64,000 nucleotides of DNA. It comes from Pycnopodia helianthoides. Its lineage: Eukaryota; Echinodermata; Asteroidea; Forcipulatida; Asteriidae. Positions within the stretch are counted from its first letter, which is position 1; each line of letters starts with the position of its first letter. The translations under genes and the position numbers were made by a program. Below are positions 15,001-25,644 of this stretch, one piece after another. The notes below the pieces were generated by a model that was not told where the DNA came from, did not search any database, and worked only from the letters and a program-made list of their open reading frames with translations. The stretch lies in contig CM063253.1 of NCBI GenBank assembly GCA_032158295.1, positions 9,207,001-9,271,000 on the forward strand, read 5' to 3'.

Positions 15001-18000
15001 CCTATAGCCAAATATCCTTCTCGTGACATACTCGGGCTGTGTGCCAAATTCTATGCTTGTATCATCAAAGGCACAATCATATCTGCCGTACAATGTGAGC
15101 CACGCCCACGTACGCACAATCTTGGCCTGCTGTGTTATTAAGAACCTGTTGGAACTGCATTGCTCTAGTTTAGGGATTGATATAATACAAAAGGTCAAAT
15201 GGAAAGAAAAATACAAACATGCAATAAATTAAGGACTGACGTGGGGGGGTCAGTGTGTTATAAGGTGACATTTAAAGGGAGGGTCACTTTGGTAGTTATT
15301 CCAAAAATCAATGGCCTTAAAAACTAACTTGGTTAGAAGCACTGTAGCTGTTGATAATGTATAACATGGTGAGAAAAGATCCCCTTCAAAAAACGGAATG
15401 TGGTTTTAGAGAGAGGGATTCATAAAACGATTCAATCTGACAAACGTTTCTGCATGAAACGTTTCTCAGATTGTGTATAACAATTACGAATTATTCTTTC
15501 TGCGTGGACACAACCGCTCCAGATATTCGGCGATATCTCAAAAAACGCTAAACCACCTTTTGAAATGAAATGTCCACAGGTTAGTTTTATTTGTGTATGT
15601 ATTTATTATGTAGAATTAAAACAATCGTACGGTTCCAAAAACCAAAGGTATGCGTTGTCTTTAAGCCATTGCTTGAAAATCTGAAGCGGTGCTTTTGAGC
15701 GCATAATGGGAAAACTGTTCCAATAAGAAAGAAGCTGTTGACATTTTTATATGCATTTAAGATAACCACGTTATAAAACAGTTCAAGGATAGCAATACAA
15801 TGAAAATTGATCGCACTGACGTTTTATTAATTAATATTAAAATTGTAACACTATACTTTGATCTCAAGAAGCTACCGAGTAATTAATAAACATTGATTGT
15901 GTTTTTTTCCCCCGCATATTTTGTATCTTTGCTGTCGTAAATTAATCGTGGATGACAGCCCACCAACCTTATTAGGTTGGACTAATTTGAGTACATTTGT
16001 AGTTATTGATTCAAAATGCTGCTGTCGTCATGTATATAATGACCGTGGGTCTACTCATGAGTTCTGAACCCAATTTCATGGCTTTGCTTACCGTGGAATT
16101 CTGCGCTTACAGCCTCCAGATTCGTGCTCTTTACAGGGCGCTATATAAGCGCAGAATTATGTGTTAAAGGAACATTACAGAATTGGTATGCAAAAACTTG
16201 TAAAATATACTTTTTGATCACAGATTTACATAAAACTTACACGGTCTAATGATGATGATAGGAGAAAACACCCCTTGAAATATTTCTGTCTGCAATGCCA
16301 TATTTGATGAGATATTAATAAACTAATTTTCCGATTGGAGTTTATCGCTCAGTGAGCGTTTTATTCATTTGTTGAATCTATATGATTTCATGCAAATGTG
16401 TAATCGGTTTTTCACTATTTTCTCGTGACCCAGATGGCCGATCGATCTCAAACTTCTACAGGTTTGTCGGTTTATGTACATGTATATGGTGTATGACATA
16501 AAGTGCTTACACTGCCAGCAACTGTTTTGTTAGCAAAAACCAATTCTGTAATGTTCCTTTAAGCAGAGCAATGAGAATTGGCCCTGATCGGTTTCGCCGT
16601 GAGCTACCGACAGTGGTGCTCTGGGGGTGTTTGGGTTTTATTGGATCTGCCCTTTTATGTTTTCTGTCGCCGTGCAACGCTCGTCGCGCCCTGTTTTTTA
16701 ATACCATTAGCTTCCTGACTAGAGGAGACCTCTAGGACAAAACAGAAAGGGAAAACGAAGGGTCCCCATAGGAGAATTCTAAAGACTGGGGTGCAAATGA
16801 ATCGTATCCTGTAGTTCTCGCATTCTTTATTTTTTTACATCCCTGTAGAGACATCTTTCTATTGCCTTTTTCGGTGAACTTCAAAACATCTTCCCATACA
16901 CTTTATGCACAAAAAGGTCTGATTTCAGACAAAAGCCTGACATTTCCATCACTACGTTTCTAAGACTTTACAACATTAACACACACCAGGTCTGAATTGA
17001 CCCTGTATCCGGTTCCCAAGTCAGCCTGACCCATTTCTAGGTCAGCCTGACCTATTTCTAGGTCAGCCTGACCCATTTCTAGGTCAGCCTGACCCGTTTC
17101 TAGGTCAGCTTGACCCATTTCTAGGTCAGCCTGACCCATTTCTAGGTCAGGCTGACCCATTTCTAGGTCAGCCTGACCCACTGGAAACTGATATTTAAAA
17201 AAGGACTCAGTTTTTGACACAGTTCTCAGGTCATGATCCAGAAATGGGTCAGGCCCCCATCGGAGACCGGGTCAATGCTGACTCGGAAGTTTTTTTTTTT
17301 TTTAAACAAATATGAATTTAATACTCGTATCGTTACCATCGCTCCCAACACAGAAGTACCAACCGGTATATTGTGTTGACGATGCAGGGAAAGGGAACAC
17401 GATGCATTATGTGGTCTAGTTTACTGCGTGCAGTGTCTATCGCCATTGTATCGCTTTTTTATAGCAAGGTCTTTATTAAAGTACATCACACAATGTTCGG
17501 ACAGGGTTGCCGCTTAATTTTGTGTTCCCACGGAAGCGCCAATCGTAATTTACGTTAATGACGCAACCAACGTAGGTAATAGAAATTTATGAAACTAGTA
17601 GGGGAGATGGCCTTGTAGCTTTCGATCCAAACAGGACCTTCGTCAGAGGCATAATGTAATTATATATAACTAGTAGGGGAGATGGCCTGAGCCTTCGATC
17701 CAGACCGGACCTTCGTCACAGGCATTAACAAGCACAAACGAAAATATATCCATTTATAGCAAAAAAAAAGAGGAGCAAAGAATAATGGGAAAGTATCCTG
17801 AAAAAAAGCAGGAAAATTATAGCCAATCGAAGTTGTTAACTTACAAACAAAGGGGTGGCTAAGAACCAATCAGAGTAAAGTAGTGGGACAAAAGGATGGC
17901 CAGTAGAAGGTTGGTTTACTGGACCATAAAGGCGGTAACTGCATTATTGGGAATACGGGAAGCATGAAAGGACAGGACAAGGGCAAGCTGCATTAGGGAT

Positions 18001-21000
18001 AATGAGAGCAGGACAAATATATTTATATACTTATGGCACAGTGTATTATTGCAAATTGCAATTACTTTCTTTCTGTATCAGTGAACATGCGAATCCTTAA
18101 TTACAATGCCCACCGAACTAGCTCTACATAATTGAAATATTAAAACACATCGGGAGTCCGTTTAGTTTGGGTTCGTATTGATCGCAACCTACTTTTGATG
18201 CGACCACAGTAGGGGTAAAACGATATGTCATTCAATTCTTATTGCATGCTTGCAGTGGCGATACAAAATCCGTCGTTACAGTAAACACGATTCCAAACAA
18301 TGCCGATATTAAAGTTGCACAGCCTGATTTCTCCGAACGAGTGTTGGAAGATTGTGTGTTCTAATTACGGAACATTCTTCCTGCGCGGACATTATTGCTC
18401 CAGAAATTCAGCGATATCTCAAAAACGCTTTACCACCTTTTGAAATGAAGTTTTCACAGGTTAGTTTTATTGTGTATGTCTTTATTTATTAAGAAGTAAA
18501 ACAACCGAACGGTTCCAAAAACAAAAGGTATACTTTGCCTTTGGGCCCTTGCTTGAAAATCTGAAGCGGTGCTTTTGAGCTCACGTGGGTAAAACTGTTC
18601 CGGTAAGAACGAAGCTGTTGTTAATTTTTTTAGATGCAACCATGTTATAAAACAGTTCAAAAACCGCACTACAATGAAAATTAACGCACTGACGTTTTAT
18701 TAATTAATATTAAAATAAAATTGTAACACTATAAATATAAAGTTGCACAGTCTGATTTCTCTGAACGAATTTTTAAATATGATGCCGTTTCAAAACGAAA
18801 AACATACTCCAATTTTCGCATCTGCCACGGACAATGCACAACATGTAACATGAAACATTGTTTGTCATGGCTGAAGAAAGTTGACAAAAATTCAATATTT
18901 AGTTTTAAATTAGCTACATACGCCACTTATCATTGGCGTTTTTACTTTTTATTTGTTTATATTTTTTATATCATTTATTATTACTTTGTGTTTGTTAGTT
19001 ATATTTATTTAGTACTATTGTTTTTGTTATTTGTAGTTATTTATTATTATTTTGTGTGATCAATATTATAATTTGTTTGGCACTACCTTTAACGAATCTA
19101 TACAAACGAGTATTAAAAAACGTTAATCACAATTTTCAGGTCAAATCAGCAGGACCCAAATTGGACGTAGCATCTTTAAATTCATTTCTCTCGCTAAACC
19201 TTTTATTACACACCCGCAAAAATCGATTGCGCTTAATACCGTAAATTTTCAGTCTGAACCCGGCGAATGGCTGGAAGCCCCCCCCCCCCCGACATATAAC
19301 GAGCCAGTTCATAGGAAACATGAGCAATTCGTTTTTTTAAGTACCGTGACTTGGGGACAAAATAATGAAAAATGTTGTTACCACTTCACCTGCCACATGT
19401 TGGAAATTTTAGCCGTTTCTCCAAAGTGCAATGACCTGGGTGAGTCAAAGTCTTTGGTATCCTAGACTGGACTATTCCACACATCTAATAGGGGTGTCAG
19501 GTCCCAGAGATTTTGTATTTATTTAATTATTTATTTATTTTATTTTTTAATAAGGGGCGGACAAAATATTCGCACACATGTACTTGGCACATAAACAACC
19601 CATGTCAAATGCAGACCTACCAAGATCTACCTCCATGATCTAACACTTTGAAAAGCAGAGCCGTCTGCGTGTAGACGTTAAGGAAATAAATCAGTACTGG
19701 GTAGCTTGGTAACCCCCCCCCCCCTTCCCCTTCCCAGGAGAATAATGCATCGGCAATAAGTTACTGGATAAGCTGCAGTAGCCCAACTCGAATATGAAAT
19801 ATTCGGATGGTTCTAATTGGGCGGGGGGGGGGGCTGATTGTTTAGTCTTACCGAAGAGAGGGAATTTTACACCAGTTGAGTATGGCCAGCTTGGCAAGTT
19901 AAGGGCACAAATCAACATTTTTAATTTATCATAAAATGGTGTGCCAGTAAAAGTGGTACCTTCAAGCGTTGGGATAAAATCTGGCGCTACTACGCCTTTA
20001 AGATGGTACTTAAATTGACAATTGCCTTGGCAAGCCTATTTTTGAGTTAATACACTGATAACGGACTACTAGGGAAAACCACGTCACCTTAAAGGTAGTG
20101 TCATACTTTGTTATTATGACCCTGTAAACAAAATATGTAATTTGTATCCGAAACGCCTACTTGTTATAGGGTAGTGTAAGCATCCTGCGAAATTTTGAGT
20201 CTGAATTAATTAGAAACAAATTAAATTATGTGGACATTTTTAATCGCCAAAGATCGCCTTCAGGAGACTCAATTTTCCGTGGTGTCCGTTTGTGAATGCT
20301 GCGGCCAGAGATGCAGTTGGTGCCTGCTGTCACTTCGCTAAATGTGAATGGATTCGACGTTTTTGTGAAAATATCGTTGAAGTTTGTTTTCATCTTTTTC
20401 CTAAACAAGTACATTGTGTAGACACTGCATTCAACTTAAACTTTCACAGGTGAATTTTAATGTGTATTTTTTTTATATAATATGAAGAAAATCAGCATAA
20501 TGTTGAGGGGAAAAAAAACAATCTTTGACCCTACCGTTTAGGCACTTAGTCTCGTCGGTGGTTGTCGTGAGGAAATGAAATCACAATTTTGCCTGAATTA
20601 GAATGAGGCCATTAGAACAAAAGGCACATGAGTAATCTTGCATGGCTTGTTATTGAAAGACAAAAAGGGTTCAATAATAAGAGTTGACGGCCTGTCATCT
20701 TTGGAGGGAGGAAATTAAAAATCATCTGTCAAAATTGATAAACGCTTCCTTCAACTGCTGAATCTTTTGATTTTGTTTTTCTTTACTCTCTTTTTAGTTA
20801 CGTTTTTGGTTTGTTTTTTGGTTGGTCTTTTTTCGTTAAATCATTTAGTAGCTGACAGTTTCCTGCCTACTTTTGTGGTAATACTGGTCCTTTTTTTAGT
20901 TTACCAATTGCAAAGTAAAAGAAGACGACGAAAAAATGCAAATTTAGCGTCTGCTTTTACAAAAACGTCCTCGGTGCAGTTACAAAACGTGTATACCAGC

Positions 21001-24000
21001 CGCATCCGGAAACTGGTTTTAAAATGATATTTCAACTCGGATTCTGCGTCAGTTTGACCCATTTCCGGGTCATTTGGACTCATATTCCGGGTCACACTAA
21101 CCCAGAAATGGGTCCGGCCCCACGGGATCCGGAATCCGGATCAATATCTGATCCGGGATTTATTTTTTAGAGTGTTGAGCAACTCTGCTCACCTTTTCTC
21201 TCTCTAGGCGTGGGACTTGTTCGCTCAAAGCCAGTTCTCTACTTAAAGGAACATTACAGAATTGTTTTTTGCTAACAAAACAGTTGCTGGCAGTGTAAGC
21301 ACTTTATGTAACCCATAATATACATTAACTGACAAACCTGTAGAAGTTTGAGATCGATCGGCCGTCTGGGTCACGAGAAAATAGTGAAAAACCGGTTACA
21401 CATTTGCATGAAATCATATAGGTTCAACAAATGAATAAAACGCTCACTGAGCGATAAACTCCAATCGGAAAATTAGTTTATTCATTTCTCATCAAATATG
21501 ACATTTCAGACAGAAATATTTCAAGGGATGTTTTCTACTATCATCATCATTAGACCGTGTAAGTTTTATGTAAATCTGTGATCAAAAGTATATTTTACAA
21601 TTACCAATTCTGTAATGTTCCTTTAAATTCATAAAGCAGTTTTGGAACAAAACAAAAAAAATACCATAGCAAGGACACATCTTGCCTTGTTCAAAGAGAA
21701 AGATTTTTAGCCGAAATTCCATAAACTCATTTTTACACATTTAGTCCGATACTCTCCTACGGAGCTCGTAGGTACAGCTACAGAAGAAACAGAGCATTCA
21801 AAAATATCTTCGAAGTTGAGATAAGTAGATAAGCAAATGAATTATTTACTGTTACAAAAAACAAAACCAAAACTGCATTTGTGAGAATAAATATATGATG
21901 AGTAGAATAACCGCAAACAATTACTAGCTGGACATCATTTATGCCTAGCAGATGCATTTGCCGAGCGCTATTTTTGCCTGACTGCTTTTTCTTAACAAAG
22001 AACCACTATTTACTGAAGCGATCCTTAATGAAAATAACGAAGTCACAAATGCACGAACAGTGGGGTAGATATTGGGGAATTGTGCCTTTGGAATTGGAAT
22101 TTGGCACACAGCCAGAGTGTGTCATAAGAAAGATATTTGACTAAAGGGCAATCACAGATTTTAATTTTGAGAAGAAAAAAAATATGGGTAGAGTAATTTT
22201 TCAAAACTTTCAAAATTGCTACCATTGCTTGTTATACAACATATAATTTTCAAAAGGCAAATTGGCGATGACTCTACAGCCAAATATCTTGTTCATGACA
22301 TACTCCAACTGTGTGCCAAATTCCAGGCTTGTATCACAACAGGCACAATGCCATCACCTATACCTGCCGCACTAGAATTTTAAAAAGCGAAACTGAATGC
22401 ACAAACTACCTTTGAGAAACCCTTGTTGAAAAAAACATGATAGCGAAAATTAACACATATTTGTTGGACTTGGCTGGGGAATATGCAGTGAAAATTTACC
22501 ACAGATTGTTTTTTTTTCACAGGTTTGTATGTATGTTTTTATGAAAAAATCAAACAGGAAGAAAATCGAATTAATACTCTTCAAAAGACCGTTGTACTTT
22601 CTCTAGTGCGTGAAATAACTGTCAGTTGTTTCATACGCTATGCTGTCAACCCAAATTATTGTATTGCATCTTTTAGACCAAAGATCAATAATGATTGAAG
22701 AGGCATTATTAATTTTTTTTTATTTCTGTAACTGTTCAAGTATGAACAAGGTGCAATATATTATGTTTTCTTTGCTGACCAGGTTTTTTTCTACAGTTTT
22801 TAATCTTCCCTGAGGTCTTCTGTAACGTATTGGTTTCTATCAACCTTGCCCTCAGTTTATAAGTGACTGTGAGTAATATTAAATAAACAAATTAGTAGAA
22901 AAAAGGGAAAAACAAATATTATGAAAGTAACTGCTCCAGCCACTTCAAATGTCATTATATTTCGAATACTTGGTCCTTTCCGAAGGAAAATCATGAGTTA
23001 AAATACAAGTAGGCTACATTTTATGTGTTTTTCTCCGCCGAATGTGATTACTAAATCGTATTTAATTTGTATGTTTAAGTGCTGTTGTTGTTGTTGTTGT
23101 TGTTGTTGTTTCTGTTGTTTGTAAATTTAATTTTCTTCTGTTTCCGTTCTCTCTCTCTCCCCCCTCGTTTTGACTGTTTTACACACAGAACGTCAGAAAC
23201 AGGGCGTTAACTTTTGCTTAATATTGTCGGAACTTTTCATAGAACGGCTCAACTTAGTAAAACATCGAGAAACGGGTTTTTTGCGGCAACAATATGTCTT
23301 TGTGTGAATAAACAAAATTGTAATAACGAGACTTTTATAAACGCATGCATTCTTATCGTCGTATCTGATGCAGTTTAATATTTGATCTTGCAATTTTATT
23401 TCTTTATTTATTATTTTTAATTATCGCTGTACTAATTTAAGTATCGATCTAGTCGAAATACATGTATACAGGTATATATATGTGTATATATATAAAATTT
23501 GTAGGGTAGATGGCCTTAGCTTTCGATCCAAACCGGACCTTCGTCAGAGGCATAAACAAGAACAAACGAAAACATATCCATTTATAGCAAAAAAGAGAGG
23601 CAACGAACAATGGGATGATATCCAGAAAAAGGAGGGAAAATTATAGCCAATCAAAGTTATTAGTTTACAGGTATATATTATGTATATAAATATAATTTGT
23701 TTTACTTACTATTAGACGGTTCTTTTAGTTTCAAAAGATTAGATGGATGGCGACGAGTGCGGGGATGGCCAGGGTTGTGCCTTTACATCGGGGTTAGGGT
23801 TATGTTGAGACGACTCTGTTTGACTATCGAGTCCCCAAACCACTGCTAATCGAATTTTGAGCTTTGTATATTGTACTTGGTTCGAACGTTAAGACTTTTG
23901 AGTTTTGGCAAACCAACATTCCGAATGTATTTTGTTTTACTTTATGTTTAAAAACGAAGTTTCAATTTCAAGTGATTTGATCAAAAGATAAACAAATTTC

Positions 24001-24227
24001 AAGGTGAAACTTCTTGGTAGTGATTCAATCGTGCAATTGTTGCATTAAATGACGTGAGCATAATTGGTTCGACACGAACTGAACTATTTTTTTCAACTCA
24101 TTTCGAAGAAACGAATGTACTCACGTTCAAGAAGGCACAGAGAGCTGAGACAAGCTTCAAATGTGACAACCACGGTCACAACAGTCATCACATTCATCCG
24201 CATTGAAAACCATTTTCCATCCACCAT
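67..24227 (-). CDS. Secreted F5/8C (fucolectin-like) domain protein, 3' end outside window
   Basis: Read on the minus strand, exons are 24227-24125, 11650-11549, 10463-10365, 9576-9334, 8206-8102 and 162-67; every junction has GT-AG ends and is phase 1. The first exon starts at ATG 24227 (good context, AAGATGG) and gives 34 residues with a hydrophobic run (VMTVVTVVVTFEACLSS), a likely signal peptide. The next three exons encode one discoidin/fucolectin domain of about 148 residues: KPTSQSSSY and AVDGD near its start, NPWWQLDL in the middle, and VLEFLCDPPTPTKYISL then IAEVLVYEY at its end. The last two begin a second domain (TSTSQSS, NPWWMLDLG). Such domains bind sugars or lipids outside the cell. 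The fucose-binding pattern of F-type lectins (H...RxD...R/K) is not visible: the RxD position reads CKD in domain 1 and RQS in domain 2. The 12.5 kb first intron and the joining of the 67-162 exon rest on phase and family order only. Confidence 0.82.
295..500. repeat. Dispersed repeat (ACGTCGAATCCAT...GTGACAGCGGG), copy 1
   Basis: Matches 20240-20440 in inverted orientation (ACGTCGAATCCATTCAC, GTGACAGCAGGCACCAACTG). Confidence 0.65.
840..960 (+). mobile_element. tRNA-derived SINE head
   Basis: Has an A box (TGGCCGAGCGGT), a B box (GGTTCGAATCC) and pairing ends GTGTCAT / GTGACAC, then a TAACTATAATTGC tail shared with the SINE at 54002. A free-standing tRNA gene is less likely because no clean anticodon arm is evident. 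Confidence 0.65.
1222..1418. mobile_element. MITE family C (GGGCCCAATTTCATAGAG ends), copy 1
   Basis: Ends GGGCCCACTTTCATAGAGCT and TCTATGAAATTGGGCCC are inverted; the core ATTACCATGTCACATGTACA recurs in the copies at 8288 and 63683. Confidence 0.8.
1486..1640. mobile_element. Near-perfect palindrome (hairpin MITE)
   Basis: Arms of about 72 bp (ATAGACTACTTCGCAAATAC ... inverted at 1620-1640) with a ~10-bp spacer around AGTGACGAATTTGTCGTTAC. Confidence 0.85.
2167..2566 (+). pseudogene. THAP-domain gene remnant with frameshifts
   Basis: A THAP zinc-finger (C2CH) can be followed only by changing frame. It opens at ATG 2167 with MPNSCSVGGCTW (the first cysteine pair, C-x4-C). The frame shifts near 2240 to FRFPRDPVQRREWVRSV, then again near 2305 to MICSAHFTDDCR (the C-x2-H pair) and RLKPGSIPTM, which is the AVPTIF-like end of the domain. 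A further shift near 2465 leads into a basic stretch up to a possible donor (GTAAGC, 2567). THAP domains bind DNA and occur in P-element transposases and host factors. At least two frameshifts inside about 150 codons make an intact protein unlikely unless the assembly has indel errors. A possible later exon follows an acceptor at 3066 but I cannot show that it belongs. Confidence 0.72.
4900..5110. mobile_element. Foldback repeat in the P2X7-like 3' region
   Basis: AAAATCTC...GAGTAGTGGTGGTT (4936-4965) is inverted at 5050-5078, and AGGTTTGC (4912) at 5094; arms about 80 bp with mismatches. Confidence 0.75.
5391..7716 (-). CDS. P2X7 cytoplasmic-tail-like (ballast domain) protein, complete, 3 exons
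   Basis: Exons on the minus strand: 7716-7457 (ATG at 7716), 6597-6358, 5622-5391 (stop TAG). The joins are phase 2 and phase 2, all GT-AG, giving 732 nt and a 243-residue protein. Residues 1 to about 60 are very acidic (EDEEG, SEDRSDGG), followed by PYRFEPL. The centre is cysteine-rich: WCSCGHC, then NCICCKEV, then a later VC, as in the zinc-binding tail of P2X7 receptors. The C-terminal part has YRQVVRWCTGYLGR and LPSCIMDAIR, the conserved end of that domain. There is no channel region and no membrane segment, so this is the tail-only form, a family common in cnidarians and echinoderms with no known function to me. It sits inside an 8 kb intron of the lectin-like gene on the same strand. 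A CpG-containing stretch lies just upstream (7760-7860). Confidence 0.9.
5704..6192. repeat. CA-dinucleotide tracts
   Basis: Three (CA)n runs at about 5787-5812, 5939-5960 and 6109-6121 in the last intron of the P2X7-like gene, which produce a chance ORF. Confidence 0.9.
8288..8510. mobile_element. MITE family C, copy 2
   Basis: Same core and ends as the 1222 copy. A short GCAATATTTTAAGCAATATT duplication lies near its right end. Confidence 0.75.
8595..9166. mobile_element. MITE family D with duplicated left half
   Basis: GACAAGTTGCCTTT...GGGCGC starts at 8597 and again at 8797, each followed by ~190 bp of near-identical sequence; the inverted end (GCGCCCAATGCGAAGGCA) closes at about 9155. 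A related copy lies at 62675-63060. Confidence 0.75.
9662..10140. repeat. ~25-bp degenerate tandem repeat, palindromic core
   Basis: Variants of ACTTGACAAGTTTGTCGACA + TGTAC recur about 18 times. The core ACTTGACAAGT is a near palindrome and each unit also holds GTCGAC or close forms. It fills part of the intron between lectin exons 2 and 3. Confidence 0.9.
12481..12868. mobile_element. MITE family A, copy 1
   Basis: Terminal inverted repeats TTAAAGACACTGGACACT / AGTGTCCACTGCCTTTAA; an inner palindrome (TTTCGAGACCTCAAATTCTA) sits in the middle. Nearly identical to 26294-26682, so it moved recently. Confidence 0.85.
12870..14570. other. No gene seen
   Basis: Lies in the first intron of the lectin-like gene. 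A short inverted repeat (AACATAAACCATT / AATGGTTTATGTT, 13358-13416) is the only structure noted. Confidence 0.6.
14630..14912. mobile_element. Inverted-repeat element family G
   Basis: GATACAAGCATGGAATTTGT ... CTCATGACATACTCTGTGTG... arms of about 85 bp (14635-14720, 14812-14905). A half copy follows at 14985-15080 and another full copy lies at 22075-22360. Confidence 0.75.
14985..15080. mobile_element. Family G half element
   Basis: Matches the right arm of the element at 14630 (ATAGCCAAATATC, GTATCATCAAAGGCACAATC). Confidence 0.65.
15475..15855. repeat. Dispersed ~380-bp repeat, copy 1
   Basis: Shares long runs with 18350-18735 in the same order and orientation (CACCTTTTGAAATGAA, GAAAATCTGAAGCGGTGCTT, CTGACGTTTTATTAATTAAT). 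Confidence 0.8.
16164..16562. mobile_element. MITE family B, copy 1
   Basis: Ends are TTAAAGGAACATTACAGAAT and its complement. The interior (CGCTCAGTGAGCG, ATCATCATTAGACC on the other strand) is shared with copies at 21243 and 37158, which are in the opposite orientation. Confidence 0.85.
17008..17182. repeat. 21-bp tandem repeat (GGTCAGCCTGACCCATTTCTA), 8 copies
   Basis: Units are nearly identical; GGTCAGCCTGACC is palindromic. On the minus strand they read as a 7-residue repeat (QADLEMG), a chance ORF. Related GGGTCA...TGACCC sequence flanks it (17230-17275) and recurs at 21045-21150 and 47165-47390. Confidence 0.9.
17600..17895 (-). mobile_element. Penelope-like element end fragments with two hammerhead-like cores
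   Basis: Two partial copies abut (17605-17655 and 17675-17890), each starting at AACTAGTAGGGGAGATGG or close to it. On the minus strand both read GCCT-CTGACGA-A-GGTCC-loop-GGATC-GAAA-GCTA or degenerate forms. The longer one continues with sequence shared with 23505-23665 (CCATTTATAGCAAAAAA, AATTATAGCCAATC). Confidence 0.6.
18350..18735. repeat. Dispersed ~380-bp repeat, copy 2
   Basis: Second copy of the 15475 repeat, with several small indels. Confidence 0.8.
18736..20240. other. No gene seen, AT-rich
   Basis: Intronic AT-rich sequence with a T/TTAT-rich run at 18940-19060 and several C or G homopolymers (19278, 19713, 19822). Confidence 0.6.
20240..20440. repeat. Dispersed repeat, inverted second copy
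   Basis: Inverted relative of 295-500; the minus-strand ORF over it has no family signal. Confidence 0.6.
21243..21627. mobile_element. MITE family B, copy 2
   Basis: Same inverted ends and interior as the 16164 copy, opposite orientation. Confidence 0.85.
22075..22360. mobile_element. Family G, second full copy
   Basis: Left arm GTGTGTCATAAGAAAGATAT and right arm ATATCTTGTTCATGACATAC are inverted; ends carry GTGCCTTTG and CAGGCACAAT. Confidence 0.7.
22361..23499. other. No gene seen
   Basis: Intronic, AT-rich, with the (TTG)n tract; no family or splice-supported exon recognised. Confidence 0.6.
23084..23125. repeat. (TTG)n microsatellite
   Basis: About ten TTG units, then CTCTCTCTC at 23151. 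Confidence 0.95.
23500..23668 (-). mobile_element. Penelope-like element end fragment with hammerhead-like core
   Basis: Shares about 160 bp with 17685-17850. The minus strand 23551-23513 fits a hammerhead layout: helix I GCCT/AGGC, box CTGACGA, helix II GGTCC/GGATC, box GAAA, short GCTA before the cleavage position. One extra A lies between CTGACGA and helix II. Confidence 0.6.
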
Positions 24228-25500
24228 CTTGGTTTGAACTTATTCCCTCTACACCCAGAGGTTTTCACTCAAGAATGGATAATGAGTTTTGTTTCTGCAC
24301 ACAGTGAAAACTAAATCCCGAGCCAGCCTAGCAACGGGCACAGCCATGCGCAGTAGTCGCTGTGGGTAATATGGACACAATAATGCCAGTGCCAGGCGCT
24401 CAAAGCTAAAGAGCTTGTGACTCTTTTTCAATTTACTTATACATTAAAAAGCTCTATTTTTTACGAGATATGTTGTCCCCGGGGGTGTGCAAAACTCATT
24501 GACCCCCATCACAGAGTGCAACAATTACTGTTTTGTTATAGCACGGTAATAGATTACTCTTCTTTGTCGTGTTCAAACATTAATACGACGAAGTTGGCAC
24601 CGTTTAATAAGCAGACTAACAGTCGCGAACAAATTTCTTAACAATATCCAATAGCATCATACCCTTACGCTGCGTGTACTGCGTTGTGCGCAATCCTTAA
24701 AAATAAATGTACAGACTAACAAACTCATATTATTATTTTTTTTGAAGTCTCTAGCAAAGAATGGATCAACCACAGGACTAATTAAAACATCAAATTTATT
24801 TGGATATTTCAAAGTCATACTTTCAAGGGTTACGATCGAGCAAGGCAATCTGGGGAAGAAGACAAAATGGCGCGGCGAGATCGTACACAACTGGGAACGA
24901 GGTTGAATATGGCAGTGCGCAATATGCGTGTAATTTCATGTTTACGCATTGCGCACTACGCACAACGCAAGACGGACACGTGGATTTCCAGCCTATAGCC
25001 GTGCTGCATGCGTCTTTGTATCACATCACGTGATTGGTTCTCGACCATCAAAGGTTCATAATCTATGACCGTGGCATAACAGTGAAGAACATTATTGTCC
25101 CCGCTTGCTTGAATAATATTGTTTGTATAATGTTCGTAACAACATAATGTAGTAATACAAGTGGAGTCTCATATAGTGCACGGATCTATACCAAAAGGTA
25201 CTCAAGGCACACTTGAACGAAGATACATTTTAAAGACAGTTTAAAACAATATAACTCCAAAGAATGGGGTGTGGTCAGTTTCAAGACATGGTAGCCTTCT
25301 TACGCTGCTGAACATATTCATTTATTAACTAAAAAACCACAGGTCATAGATTACTTTGAGACTACACGCACGTGTAGTGTTGGGGTAATTAAGATTGCGC
25401 CACTTATAGATGACTTTTATGTCTATAATACCGTATAAAATCTGGCCGTAATAGCTTAAGTAAAAGCAGACACTAATGTAATAATAAGGCCCATTATTTA

Positions 25501-25644
25501 GGGAATAATAGTGCGATGAGCCGGTCTTCACTGCGTGGTAATGACCGGGCTGGTGGCTGGCCGCTGGTCTATTAACAGCGGCCAGCCACCAACCGAGGTC
25601 ATTACCACGCAGTGTGAAGACAGGCTCATCGCACTGTTATTCCC
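25501..25644. mobile_element. Near-perfect palindrome (hairpin MITE)
   Basis: Arms of about 70 bp around TCTATTAACA; ends GGGAATAATAGTGCGATGAG and CTCATCGCACTGTTATTCCC. It lies just beyond the 3' end of the carnitine enzyme gene. Confidence 0.85.

Noticed and set aside
16960..17220. 86-codon ORF with heptad repeat
   Set aside because: Translation of the 21-bp tandem array.
20767..21027. 86-codon ORF with hydrophobic N-terminus
   Set aside because: Starts at TTG in a T-rich run; the apparent membrane segment comes from base composition.
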